Below, piece by piece: positions 8,019 to 17,179 of a DNA stretch of 64,000 bases. The stretch comes from Anaerosporobacter mobilis DSM 15930 (GTDB taxonomy: Bacteria > Bacillota > Clostridia > Lachnospirales > Lachnospiraceae): NCBI RefSeq assembly GCF_900142955.1, contig NZ_FRCP01000018.1:96501-160500 (forward strand). The letters are read 5' to 3'. Position numbers and translations under genes: made by a program. Each line of letters opens with the position of its first letter. Positions within the stretch are counted from its first letter, which is position 1. Under the pieces are notes generated by a model. The model was not told where the DNA came from and did not search any database. It worked only from the letters and a program-made list of their open reading frames with translations.

Positions 8019-10058
8019 ATGGATTATAGAGTAAAATTAAAAGATGAAAACGAATTAATGAGAGAACGATTTGATTTAGCAGCTGAAAGAATTAGTCAAA
8101 TCCCATCTGAGAGTACAGTAAAGGAGCCATATCTTGATTATTTTCATAAAGTAGCTATGTATATTATTGAGATGAAAGATACGTTCTTGTCGATAGAAGA
8201 TGGTAGTTATGCGAATAAATCGCTTGAAGAGCTACAAACCATGAATCAAGATCTATATGAGGATATTCTTGAAGAAAATTATGAGACAAGTTACGCAAAT
8301 CCAGAGTATGCATGTAAGATGTTAGGTGAGGATTATGGTAAGGTATTAACTTGTCTGTATGCTAGATTGCGTTCCTGTTTAGCAGGTGCTTTTGAATATC
8401 GTTTATTCGATATGACCATTAATATGGAGTTATTCATTGAAATCTACAATCTTTTTGAAGAGGAAGATGAAACAACATACAAAGAAGTAAAGTCAGCATT
8501 ATATTACACGGCAACCGATTATAGTGAGGAAGTATGCTATTATCGTACGAGAGAGTTATTAGATCCAGAATTATCTTTCTTAACTGATATTATTATGGAC
8601 TCTGATCTGACAGATTTACGTTATCTATATCAATATGGGGAACATATTACGGAGAACGAAATTAAAACAGCCGAATACATGAATAGTTTAAGTCAAGAGA
8701 AGATTGATGCAATGGCATTTACTTATACAGAAGGGTATCGAATTGGATTTATCTATGCAAACATTGACCTTTCGAAAAAGGGCATCGTTAATATTCGTTA
8801 TGAAAAAGGATTTGAGCGTATGGTACGTGCCGCAATCAAACAATTTGAAAAGTTAGGTTTGAAACCTTCTATCAGAAGAAGTGGTGCAAACAAATTTAAT
8901 AAGCAATATGATTATGACCATCGTTTTGATTATGCATTATTCTTCGATAAAGCTTATGTAGAGAAGAGACTAGCGCATCTAAGAAAAGCATATGAAGCAT
9001 TCAAAAAACAAGCTTCCTTGTTTGCAGGACCAGCAGTAATCGAAACATTTGGTGAGAAGCCATTCACACCAGTAAGTAAATCAGCTAGCAACAAATTAAG
9101 TGAAAAACAACAAAAACTTGATGTTGAATTCAGTCGTGACTCTCGTTTACTTATGAATGAGTATATCAAGGGTGATGAAAGAAGCTTTACTATAATTGCA
9201 TATCCAGTGCCTGAAATCGGCGAGAAATTCGAAGAAATCTTTGATGAAACGGTGAAAGTGAATACACTTGATTATAATCTATACAAAGAGATACAACAAA
9301 AGTTAATTGATACCTTAGATCAAGGGGAATATGTTCATATTCTAGGAACCGGAGTAAACAAAACAGATCTTAAAGTGAGTTTACATCAAATTAATGATCC
9401 GGCAAAGCAAACAGGCTTTGAGAACTGTCTTGCGGATGTTAATATCCCTGTGGGTGAAGTGTTCACATCACCAAAACTTACTGGAACAGATGGCGTTTTA
9501 CATGTAAGTGAAGTGTACTTGAATGACTACAAATACATGGATTTAGCATTAACTTTAAAGGATGGTAAGATTGTAGAATATACTTGTAAGAACTTTGAAG
9601 AGGAAGAAGAGAATAAGAAATTCATTAAAGAAAACCTTTTATTCAACCATGATACCTTACCAATGGGCGAGTTCGCAATTGGAACCAATACAACGGCTTA
9701 TGTAATGGGAAGAAAGTATAATATTCAAGATAAATTACCGATTCTTATTGCTGAAAAGACAGGACCTCACTTTGCTATGGGTGATACTTGCTTTAGTATG
9801 AGTGAAGAAGTAATTACTCGTAATCCGGATGGGAAAGAGATGATTGCTAAGGATAATGAATGCTCTATTTTACGTAAAACAGATATTACAAAGGCATATT
9901 ATAATTGCCACACGGATATTACAATTCCTTATGATGAACTAGGGGAGATTGCAGTATATAAAAAAGATGGTGAGAAGATAGTTATTATCGAAAATGGTAG
10001 ATTTGTTTTAGCTGGTACAGAAGAGCTTAATAAACCTCTTGATGAAATGAACGTTTAA
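8019..10058 (+). CDS. M29-family aminopeptidase-like metalloprotein with long N-terminal extension
   Basis: 679 residues. The C-terminal ~310 residues look like the M29 (thermophilic) aminopeptidase domain: VPVGEVFTSP-type block, GEFAIGTN, AEKTGPHFAMGD and CHTDI, which carry the Glu, His and Asp residues that bind the two metals in this family. The N-terminal ~370 residues are an additional region rich in helix-forming residues and tyrosine that ordinary ~410-residue M29 enzymes lack; I do not recognise it. The protein should be a cytoplasmic peptidase removing N-terminal residues. It is monocistronic: a terminator follows immediately, and the SD agaaggagag is well placed. Confidence 0.8.
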   Translation: MDYRVKLKDENELMRERFDLAAERISQIPSESTVKEPYLDYFHKVAMYIIEMKDTFLSIEDGSYANKSLEELQTMNQDLYEDILEENYETSYANPEYACKMLGEDYGKVLTCLYARLRSCLAGAFEYRLFDMTINMELFIEIYNLFEEEDETTYKEVKSALYYTATDYSEEVCYYRTRELLDPELSFLTDIIMDSDLTDLRYLYQYGEHITENEIKTAEYMNSLSQEKIDAMAFTYTEGYRIGFIYANIDLSKKGIVNIRYEKGFERMVRAAIKQFEKLGLKPSIRRSGANKFNKQYDYDHRFDYALFFDKAYVEKRLAHLRKAYEAFKKQASLFAGPAVIETFGEKPFTPVSKSASNKLSEKQQKLDVEFSRDSRLLMNEYIKGDERSFTIIAYPVPEIGEKFEEIFDETVKVNTLDYNLYKEIQQKLIDTLDQGEYVHILGTGVNKTDLKVSLHQINDPAKQTGFENCLADVNIPVGEVFTSPKLTGTDGVLHVSEVYLNDYKYMDLALTLKDGKIVEYTCKNFEEEEENKKFIKENLLFNHDTLPMGEFAIGTNTTAYVMGRKYNIQDKLPILIAEKTGPHFAMGDTCFSMSEEVITRNPDGKEMIAKDNECSILRKTDITKAYYNCHTDITIPYDELGEIAVYKKDGEKIVIIENGRFVLAGTEELNKPLDEMNV

Positions 10059-10082
10059 TAGTAAATATATATAGATATATGA

Positions 10083-10124
10083 GAAAGGGCTAACTTCACA
10101 TTACGTGAAGTTAGTCCTTTCTTG
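10083..10124 (+). terminator. Rho-independent terminator
   Basis: gaaagggctaacttcac pairs with gtgaagttagtcctttc (one G-T pair) around a 5-nt loop and is followed by ttgtt. It ends the aminopeptidase transcript and separates it from the lacI promoter. Confidence 0.88.
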
Positions 10125-10228
10125 TTAGGCTTCAGCTTGTTGTTCATTGTGGAGTTTCTCAACAGAGAAACAGATGCAAGAGGGTGCACATAAGAAAAGT
10201 AAGGGAAGCAATACATTGGAAGAATTTG

Positions 10229-10276
10229 TTGACATAATAAACAATTGAGGATATTATGTATTAGTAAAAACGTTTT
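10229..10276 (+). promoter_or_regulatory. Promoter of the LacI gene with self-operator
   Basis: TTGACA (10229-10234), a 17-bp spacer and TATTAT (10252-10257) make a good sigma-A promoter. The palindrome-like AAAACGTTTTC (10267-10277) lies at the predicted transcription start and matches operator copies before the binding-protein gene and the GH127 gene. A repressor bound here would block its own gene, so autoregulation is inferred. Confidence 0.75.
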
Positions 10277-10292
10277 CGCTAGGGGGAAAAGG

Positions 10293-11312
10293 ATGAAAGT
10301 GACAATAAGAGATGTCGCAAATGCGGCAGGTGTTTCAGTGGGTACTGTTTCAAGGGCATTTAATGGATATCAGGATATTAATGTAGAGACAAAGAAAAAA
10401 GTTTTTGAGGCAGCAAAAAAATTGGGATATGCACCTAATGTTAATGCAAGAAGTTTGTCAGCAAAAGTTTCTAAGAATATGGGACTGATTGTATCCGGTT
10501 TTTTACAAAGTGATAGAAGAGATGGATTTGTTCATATGCTATTAAAAGGAACATATCGATATGCATTTGAACATTATCTTGAGGTAGCTTTATATACCTT
10601 GGATTCTGAAAATCAGAGTGAGAAAACATATGCCAGATTTTGTGCAGAACATAGTATTTTTGGGGCTATTTTAAGTGGTGTAGCTACGACGGATCCTTAT
10701 TTTAAAGAGCTAATGAATGCAGGTATGCCTTGTGTGTTAATAGACGTAGACATACAAGCGAAAGGAGTTGGATCCATATCGGTAGATAATGTTAAGGCGG
10801 CTATGGAAATTACGGAGTATCTTTTGAATGCGAATCATGAAAAGATAGTTGTTGTTCAAGGTAAAGAAGATGCTGCAGTTAATAACTACAGAATGACCGG
10901 AATTGTGGAAACTCTCAGTAAAAGAGGAATAGAGTTAACGAGTGATCAGATATTAACCTGTAACTTTAGTGAGACATTAACTTACAATAAAGTAAAGGAA
11001 TATATCTTAAAGAATGGTAAGGAAAGTGTAACAGCATTTCTTTGTTTAAGTGATATTATGGCACTGGGAGTAATGAAAGCAGTGCGTGAATTAGGATATT
11101 CCATACCCGAGGATTTCTCAGTAATTGGGTTTGATGGAATACCGATTACAGCTTATACCACTCCTGGACTTACGACAATTGAACAAGATGTAGAAGAGAT
11201 GGGGTATCAAGCGGGAGCATTATTGCAAGAATTAATGAAAAATCCCAATATGTCAAAGAAAGTATATGTACCATACACCTTTAAAGAGCGTGGTAGTGTA
11301 AAAAAACTATAG
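10293..11312 (+). CDS. LacI-family transcriptional regulator
   Basis: 339 residues from the ATG at 10293, chosen because agggggaaaagg precedes it and the family start MKVTIRDVANAAGVSVGTVS follows; an upstream in-frame TTG would add 16 untypical residues. Residues 1-~55 are the helix-turn-helix and hinge (NARSLSAK). The rest is a periplasmic-binding-like sugar sensor ending in GFDGIPITAYTTPGLTTI. Operators AAAACGTTT(T/A)C are found at its own promoter, at the importer promoter and at the GH127 promoter, so it probably represses this alpha-glucoside locus until a pathway sugar appears. The inducer is unknown. Confidence 0.93.
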   Translation: MKVTIRDVANAAGVSVGTVSRAFNGYQDINVETKKKVFEAAKKLGYAPNVNARSLSAKVSKNMGLIVSGFLQSDRRDGFVHMLLKGTYRYAFEHYLEVALYTLDSENQSEKTYARFCAEHSIFGAILSGVATTDPYFKELMNAGMPCVLIDVDIQAKGVGSISVDNVKAAMEITEYLLNANHEKIVVVQGKEDAAVNNYRMTGIVETLSKRGIELTSDQILTCNFSETLTYNKVKEYILKNGKESVTAFLCLSDIMALGVMKAVRELGYSIPEDFSVIGFDGIPITAYTTPGLTTIEQDVEEMGYQAGALLQELMKNPNMSKKVYVPYTFKERGSVKKL

Positions 11313-11413
11313 CGATTTCAATGTGTTTTATAACAAAGTGACGATGATTTTACAATGTATTAATGAAATATAGCAAAACAGATAAAAAAGAACCAAAAAA
11401 AATTAAAACATTG

Positions 11414-11526
11414 TTGACATCGTCTATAGTTAGTGTTATTATAATATTACAAAAACGTTTACGGAAATAAGCAGGTATTATAAATACCATTGCTTATATT
11501 TTTTACTGGCAACCAAAAACGTTTAC
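11414..11526 (+). promoter_or_regulatory. Importer promoter with two LacI-type operators
   Basis: TTGACA (11414-11419), 17 bp, then TATTAT (11437-11442) with a TGn extension. The operator AAAAACGTTTACGG starts at 11451, at the predicted transcription start. A second copy, AAAACGTTTAC, lies at 11516-11526. A small hairpin (aagcaggtat with atacc-attgctt, ~11468-11496) lies between them. The two sites ~65 bp apart could allow looping. The spacing and operator match tie this operon to the LacI gene just upstream. Confidence 0.78.
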
Positions 11527-11555
11527 GGTAAATTATAACATTGGAGGTTTTATGT

Positions 11556-12851
11556 ATGTGGAAAAAATTTATAGCTTTATCTATGGGTTTAGTTCTTTGC
11601 GCATCCTTATTAGCTGGATGTGGTAAAAAGGACAACGCAAATTCAGGTGGAAGTACTACAGAGGGTTCAACTAACCAAGATAGTGGTAAGAAAGTTGACA
11701 TTCGTGTAACTAGATGGGGAGATACGGAGAACAAAGCTGAAAAGCAATTAATTGATGAATTTAATGCGAACAATGATAAGAACATTAATATCATCTATGA
11801 TGTTGTACCAGGTGATGGATATGGTGATAGATTAACAACATCTTTCTCATCAGGGGATGGATACGATGTATTCCTATCTGGTGAAGGTGATTTCTTCAAA
11901 TGGGTTGATAAAGGCTTAACATACCCAATGGATGAATTGATGGCAAATGATACAAGCTTTGCTGGTACAATTTCTGAATCCTTAATGCAAATGGGAAATA
12001 TCAATGGTAAGCAAAACTACATCGTAGCAGACCAGAATCCAATCTGTTTATACTATAACAGAGATATGTTCGATGCAGCAGGAATTGAGTATCCAAACGA
12101 TGATTGGACTTGGGATGATTTAATCGCAGCAGCAGAAAAACTTACTGTAAAGAATGCCGATGGTTCCTACGAATCATATGGTTTTAATGCTCAAAGTTGG
12201 GGATATGCAGTAATGACTTACTTAGAATCCTTAGGTTTAGAGTTCATGAATGAAGATGGAACAGTTGCTGATGGATATTTAAATAACCCAGAAGTAGCGA
12301 AAGCTCTTGAACAATACTTCGCTATGGCAGAGGAACCAAACAAAGTTTCACCAGCAAGTGCCGACCTTGATACTTTTGGTAGTGCTACATCCATGATGGT
12401 TAACAACAAATTAGGTATGTTTATCAGCGGTGGTTGGGATGTAATTCCATTACGAGAGGCTGGTATTAATTATGGTACTGCTTTAATTCCTGGTAACCAC
12501 AAATCATATGTATGTGCTGGAGGTTATGCAATCGGCGCTAACACTAAGAATCCAGAAGCAGCTTGGGAAGTAGTAAAATTATTAACTAGCCCTGAGGCAT
12601 CAGAATTAAGACAAGAATTAGAAGGTATATTACCAACTTCGAAAGAAGGTATGGAAGAATTCTTGAAAACTGCAGATGAAAGAGATCATGCATTAATTAG
12701 AACTTTAGATTATGGTGTACAACCAATTGGTATGCGTTCTGAATTAGGTAGCAAGATTAACGAAAAGACAAGCGAAATATTTGAAAGAATAATCTACAAA
12801 GACGGAACAGCACAAGAAATTTTAGATGAAACATTAGCTAGTCTTAAATAA
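11556..12851 (+). CDS. Sugar ABC transporter substrate-binding lipoprotein
   Basis: 431 residues from the ATG at 11556 (ggagg SD 8 nt upstream). The N-terminus is a lipoprotein signal peptide with lipobox LLAGC (Cys22), then a Ser/Thr/Gly linker and a family-1 (MalE-like) solute-binding fold, with landmarks such as GLTYPMDELM, WTWDDLIAAAEKL and FISGGWDV. It captures oligosaccharide outside the membrane and delivers it to the two permeases that follow. No ATPase gene is in the locus, so a shared MsmX-type ATPase elsewhere is expected. Specificity cannot be read from sequence; neighbours suggest an alpha-glucoside. Confidence 0.93.
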   Translation: MWKKFIALSMGLVLCASLLAGCGKKDNANSGGSTTEGSTNQDSGKKVDIRVTRWGDTENKAEKQLIDEFNANNDKNINIIYDVVPGDGYGDRLTTSFSSGDGYDVFLSGEGDFFKWVDKGLTYPMDELMANDTSFAGTISESLMQMGNINGKQNYIVADQNPICLYYNRDMFDAAGIEYPNDDWTWDDLIAAAEKLTVKNADGSYESYGFNAQSWGYAVMTYLESLGLEFMNEDGTVADGYLNNPEVAKALEQYFAMAEEPNKVSPASADLDTFGSATSMMVNNKLGMFISGGWDVIPLREAGINYGTALIPGNHKSYVCAGGYAIGANTKNPEAAWEVVKLLTSPEASELRQELEGILPTSKEGMEEFLKTADERDHALIRTLDYGVQPIGMRSELGSKINEKTSEIFERIIYKDGTAQEILDETLASLK

Positions 12852-12888
12852 TTTATGTAGCGACTAGACGGTAATTAATCTGTCTGGC

Positions 12889-12969
12889 ATAGAGAGATTC
12901 TTTGAGTTATTACATTGTGATAGAGACTTTATTAAATGTGATTAAAGATTAAGAATCTCTCTATTTTTA
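12889..12969 (+). terminator. Stem-loop after the binding-protein gene
   Basis: atagagagattctt (12889-12902) pairs perfectly with aagaatctctctat (12951-12964), followed by a T-run. The large loop contains further short pairings. Placed between a binding-protein gene and its permeases, it probably acts as a partial terminator or 3' stabiliser, so that the binding protein is made in excess. Confidence 0.7.
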
Positions 12970-13076
12970 TAAACTAAGTTAGATACAATCATAATTTATT
13001 GATTTAGTTTGGCTTAAACTTAAGGTTTAGAACTAAGTTCTTTCAATTTTAAGATCAAAAGAAAAGAGGTTTGTTT

Positions 13077-14006
13077 ATGAAGAAGAATAAAACAGCCCAA
13101 AAAAGTAAGAGAACAATTGCTCAAAAACGTGAAAATCGTTATGGATATGCATTTGTTATGCCTTGGATTTTAGGACTATTTATCTTTACTTTAGTACCAA
13201 TGATATTCTCAGCAGTATTATCTGTATGCGAATGGGATATTGTAACTGGATTAAAAACAATTAAATTTGTTGGACTTGACAACTTTAAACGATTGACTGT
13301 GGACCCCGATTTTAAAAAGTCACTTATTGTAACTTTTAAATTCTGTCTGATTTCCATACCATTTTATCAGATTATTTCATTAGGAATTGCCTTACTGTTA
13401 AATATGCGTGTGAAATTCATGAAATCATTCCGTTTGATTTATTTTTTACCTTCTATCATCCCAGTTATTGCTTCTACCATGATTTGGACTCAGATCTTTG
13501 GTGAACAAGGCTTGTTAAATCAAGCACTTAAAATCTTCGGAATCAAAGGACCTGCGTGGCTCAACAATCCGAAGACAGCACTTTATGCTTTAATTATCAT
13601 GGGTGTTTGGGGTGTTGGTAATACCATGATTATCTATTTATCTGGTTTGCAAGGTGTTAGTGCGGAATTAAAAGAAGCAGCTGCAATAGATGGAGCCAAC
13701 AGTTTTGTGACATTCTTTAAAATCGTAGTTCCTATGATTTCACCTACGATCTTCTTTAATGTAGTTATGGCTGTCATTAGTTCCTTCCAATACTTCACAC
13801 AGGCATTCGTTATGACAGAAGGTGGTCCTTTAAAATCCACTCTTTTCTATAATCTATACTTATATACAACGGCTTATAAGAACTATGAGATGGGTTACGC
13901 AGCAGCATTAGCATGGGTTATGTTTGCAATAATCATGGTATTTACGTTATTGGTAATAAAGAGTTCAAGTTTTTGGGTTTATTACCAAAACGATGATAAG
14001 ATATAG
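13077..14006 (+). CDS. Sugar ABC transporter permease (MalF/UgpA type)
   Basis: 309 residues from the ATG at 13077 (agagg SD 7 nt upstream; an in-frame TTG two codons earlier is too close to it). Six hydrophobic segments are visible. The cytoplasmic EAA loop EAAAIDGANSFVTFFKIVVP (~200-220) docks the ATPase. The Lys-rich first 20 residues are cytoplasmic. It pairs with the MalG-type permease 11 nt downstream to form the membrane channel of the importer. Confidence 0.94.
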   Translation: MKKNKTAQKSKRTIAQKRENRYGYAFVMPWILGLFIFTLVPMIFSAVLSVCEWDIVTGLKTIKFVGLDNFKRLTVDPDFKKSLIVTFKFCLISIPFYQIISLGIALLLNMRVKFMKSFRLIYFLPSIIPVIASTMIWTQIFGEQGLLNQALKIFGIKGPAWLNNPKTALYALIIMGVWGVGNTMIIYLSGLQGVSAELKEAAAIDGANSFVTFFKIVVPMISPTIFFNVVMAVISSFQYFTQAFVMTEGGPLKSTLFYNLYLYTTAYKNYEMGYAAALAWVMFAIIMVFTLLVIKSSSFWVYYQNDDKI

Positions 14007-14017
14007 GAGGTGCTCAG

Positions 14018-14863
14018 ATGATAAGTAAGAGAAATAATATATTGTCAGGTGTAGCAAGAGTAGTTTCGATGATACTTTTGTTAGTAGGTGCAGTTCTCAT
14101 TTTGACTCCTCTATTATGGACTATCTCTATGGCACTAAAACCAGATTCCGAGATTTATAGTAGCAATTTCTTCCCAAAGGTTTTAAAGTGGAGCAACTTT
14201 CCTAAAGCATTATCCTCCATTGATTTCTTCTTATATTTGAAGAATACCTTAGTAATTTTAGTTCCAAACCTAATTGGTACGGTATTTTCCTCTGCGCTTG
14301 TAGCATATGGCTTCTCCAGATTTAATTTTAAATGGAAGAGAGGATGGTTCCTGATTCTGTTAGCAACTATGATGTTACCAGGTCAGATTACGATGATACC
14401 ACAATTCTTAATCTTCCGTCAAATGGGTTGGGTAAACACTCCACTTCCTTTAATAGTTCCTGCATTTTTCGGTGGTGGTGCATTTAATATTTTCTTATTA
14501 AGACAGTATATGTCTGGTATACCAAAGGATTTTGATGAAGCGGCTAGAATTGATGGAGCTGGTCCTGGTAGGGTATTTTGGAAACTTATGTTACCAATGT
14601 GTAAGCCTGTACTAACTGCTATCACTATCTTTACTTTCATGGGTGTTTGGAATGACTTCAATGGTCCTTTAATCTACTTATATGATAGTAAGAAGTTTAC
14701 ATTATCCATCGGTCTTTCCTTCTTTAAGGGACTTTATACAAGTAAATGGAACTTACTAATGGCAGCAACAATCATTGTTATGATACCAATTTTAATACTA
14801 TTCTTTGTTGCTCAAGAGTATATCATTGACGGTATCTCTATTTCATCTGGTACGAAAGGTTAA
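14018..14863 (+). CDS. Sugar ABC transporter permease (MalG/UgpE type)
   Basis: 281 residues with six transmembrane segments and an EAA loop DEAARIDGAGPGRVFWKLML (~176-195). A perfect aggaggt SD precedes the ATG. It forms the heterodimeric channel with the preceding permease. The hydrolase gene follows after 87 nt; that short spacer contains a small hairpin (agttct/agaact, 14892-14910) but no T-run, so transcription probably continues into the enzyme genes. Confidence 0.94.
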   Translation: MISKRNNILSGVARVVSMILLLVGAVLILTPLLWTISMALKPDSEIYSSNFFPKVLKWSNFPKALSSIDFFLYLKNTLVILVPNLIGTVFSSALVAYGFSRFNFKWKRGWFLILLATMMLPGQITMIPQFLIFRQMGWVNTPLPLIVPAFFGGGAFNIFLLRQYMSGIPKDFDEAARIDGAGPGRVFWKLMLPMCKPVLTAITIFTFMGVWNDFNGPLIYLYDSKKFTLSIGLSFFKGLYTSKWNLLMAATIIVMIPILILFFVAQEYIIDGISISSGTKG

Positions 14864-14950
14864 TGCCTGTATACAAGCAATATTTTATGAGAGTTCTAGT
14901 TAGAAGAACTAATATTAATCTTAGATAAGTAAAGGAGCATGGATTTAATA

Positions 14951-17179
14951 ATGAATACAACAACGAAATGCACAAGACCACAGTACGCGTGTACGAATGA
15001 GAAACTAAAATTAATCGGATCCATCGACGGGTACTTCCCAGACTTTGGACATCACCTAGAAAATGAAATGGGTGGTTTATGGCTATATCCAATTAAAGTG
15101 CTAGATGGCTTTTGGATGCACTTTATCGATCATACGGCGAAAACAGTATCCTGCTATATGCAAGCCGATGAATTTAAGAACTTTCCACATAAGAATGAAT
15201 TCTATTATAACCATGGGTTGGGTCACACTACCGTTGTTGCGAAAAGAACACAAATTGCTCCCGAAGGATCTTTGGGTGTTGTAGTTACTTACGAATTTAA
15301 GAATGAAGGCAAAGAAGCTTGTGAGTGCTCTACTGCATTTTTGGCAAGGGTGAATCTTCGTCCTTTATGGCTTGCAGAAGAGATTAATGTATTTGATGGA
15401 ACAGAGGATGAAATCAAATACTTTGAAAATGAAAATATGTTTGTTGCTAAAGATAATCGTAATCCGTGGTATGCTGCACTTTCCTGTTCAGTGGCGCCAG
15501 ATGATACAAGAATGGGACAGTTTTATGGACCTGAAAATACAACTGGTAATGGTGTGAGCTGTGAATATACACATCATTTTACGTTACAACCAGGAGAAGG
15601 TAAAACACTTAAATTCTATATTGCGGGTTCTTTCCGCAAGGAAGAAAAGGCAGTAAGTGAATGTAAGAAGTTACAGCAGGAGAAGGACTTCGAACAGGAA
15701 AAAGAGAAGAAATATGAAGATTTATATAAAGTAGCAAATTTGGAAATTGAAGATAAAAACTTTGAAAATATATATAAATGGGTAAAAGTAAATACAGATT
15801 GGCTTACTCTTGATATTGAGGAATATGGTAGAGGAATTATTGCTGGATTACCTGAATATCCATGGTGGTTTGGATGTGATAGTTTCTATACGCTTCAAGG
15901 TGTACTTTGCATGGGAGATTACAAATTATGTAGAGATACGTTATCCTTAATCCATGATTATTCTGTAAAATACAATGGTAACGGAAGAATCGTTCATGAG
16001 ATATTACCGAATGGACATTGTCCAAACTATGGAAACACACAAGAGACAGCTCATTTTGTGACAATGGTATGGAAGTATTACGAGTGGACTAAAGATCAGT
16101 CACTACTAGATGAAACACTACCATACATTAAAAAGTGTATTACATGGTTACAAGAACAAGATGATGATAATGATTACTTCCCTAGTGGTTATGGAATCAT
16201 TGAAATTGCAGGTCTTAACATGGAGATGATTGATACTGCTGTTTACACATGCGAAGCATACGATTGCTATAGTAAGATTTGTACACTTTATGGTGAGACA
16301 GAGGAGTCTGAAAAATTTGCAAAACTTTCTGAAGATTCTAAAGAACAAATCAACAAAGAGTTATGGGATGATAGAGCAGGTCTTTACTGTGATGCCTTCG
16401 CTTCTTATGAGACAATAGAGAAGAAGAAAGATGTAATTGATGGTATGCTTAAGGAGGCAAAATGCGATCATGTCAGAGAATACATGCAACTTCTTCTTGA
16501 TGAGAGAAAAGAAGATGGAAACAAAGAAAGAGGCTGGCTTTTAAATCGTAACTGGGTAATTAATACGCCGATGGAGATTGGAATAGCACCTATTGATAAG
16601 GCAAATCGTGCACTTGAGATTATGAGTACGGACGAGTTTATCGGAGAATATGGAATGTATCTGAATTCACTAAGTCAATTTGCAACTATGACAATCTCAA
16701 CGGGTGTAATGGCTGTTTCACAGGCAATGTATGGATTTTCCGATGAAGCATTACGTTTAATAAAGAAAATATTTAAGACATTTGGAATGGCAACACCAGG
16801 ATCCATCTCAGAAATGTCTCCGGATTATGGATGCTTTACACAAGCTTGGACAACATATTCGGTTATGCTCCCTATCGTTAGATTCTTCTTTGGTATTTGC
16901 CCAAGTGCAGTTGAGAATAAAATTTATTTAAATCCTTGTATGCCATCAGAATGGACAAAGGCAAGTCTAGGAGATGTGAAAGTGCTTGATGGTAGTATAA
17001 GCATTTCTTATGAACGTGAAGGTAGCCAAGTAAAACTTAATATAAAGAACAATACAGATTATCCAATCGTATTAAAAGGACGTAACAACATCATAGTAAA
17101 CGGACAGGAATTTAATGAACAAGAAATATCACAATCTGAGGTTGAGATTGTGTACGACATAAAGGAGAGCAGTAAGTAA
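14951..17179 (+). CDS. Six-hairpin glycosidase-like protein (amylo-alpha-1,6-glucosidase/GDE-like), substrate unknown
   Basis: ~742 residues. An N-terminal ~250-residue beta-sandwich-like region is followed by a helical region with GLPEYPWWFGCDSFYTLQG (~300-318), NGRIVHEILPNGHCPNYGNT and GSISEMSPDYGCFTQAWTTY (~615-634). This layout and the GLP-x-x-x-W-x-GCDS motif resemble the C-terminal domain of glycogen-debranching enzymes and other (alpha/alpha)6 glycosidases, so it probably cleaves an alpha-glucosidic or related bond inside the cell. No signal peptide. An ATG at 14939 is only 1 nt behind the aaaggag SD, so the ATG at 14951 is preferred. Its stop overlaps the GH65 start by 1 nt, indicating coupling. 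Family assignment is tentative. Confidence 0.65.
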   Translation: MNTTTKCTRPQYACTNEKLKLIGSIDGYFPDFGHHLENEMGGLWLYPIKVLDGFWMHFIDHTAKTVSCYMQADEFKNFPHKNEFYYNHGLGHTTVVAKRTQIAPEGSLGVVVTYEFKNEGKEACECSTAFLARVNLRPLWLAEEINVFDGTEDEIKYFENENMFVAKDNRNPWYAALSCSVAPDDTRMGQFYGPENTTGNGVSCEYTHHFTLQPGEGKTLKFYIAGSFRKEEKAVSECKKLQQEKDFEQEKEKKYEDLYKVANLEIEDKNFENIYKWVKVNTDWLTLDIEEYGRGIIAGLPEYPWWFGCDSFYTLQGVLCMGDYKLCRDTLSLIHDYSVKYNGNGRIVHEILPNGHCPNYGNTQETAHFVTMVWKYYEWTKDQSLLDETLPYIKKCITWLQEQDDDNDYFPSGYGIIEIAGLNMEMIDTAVYTCEAYDCYSKICTLYGETEESEKFAKLSEDSKEQINKELWDDRAGLYCDAFASYETIEKKKDVIDGMLKEAKCDHVREYMQLLLDERKEDGNKERGWLLNRNWVINTPMEIGIAPIDKANRALEIMSTDEFIGEYGMYLNSLSQFATMTISTGVMAVSQAMYGFSDEALRLIKKIFKTFGMATPGSISEMSPDYGCFTQAWTTYSVMLPIVRFFFGICPSAVENKIYLNPCMPSEWTKASLGDVKVLDGSISISYEREGSQVKLNIKNNTDYPIVLKGRNNIIVNGQEFNEQEISQSEVEIVYDIKESSK

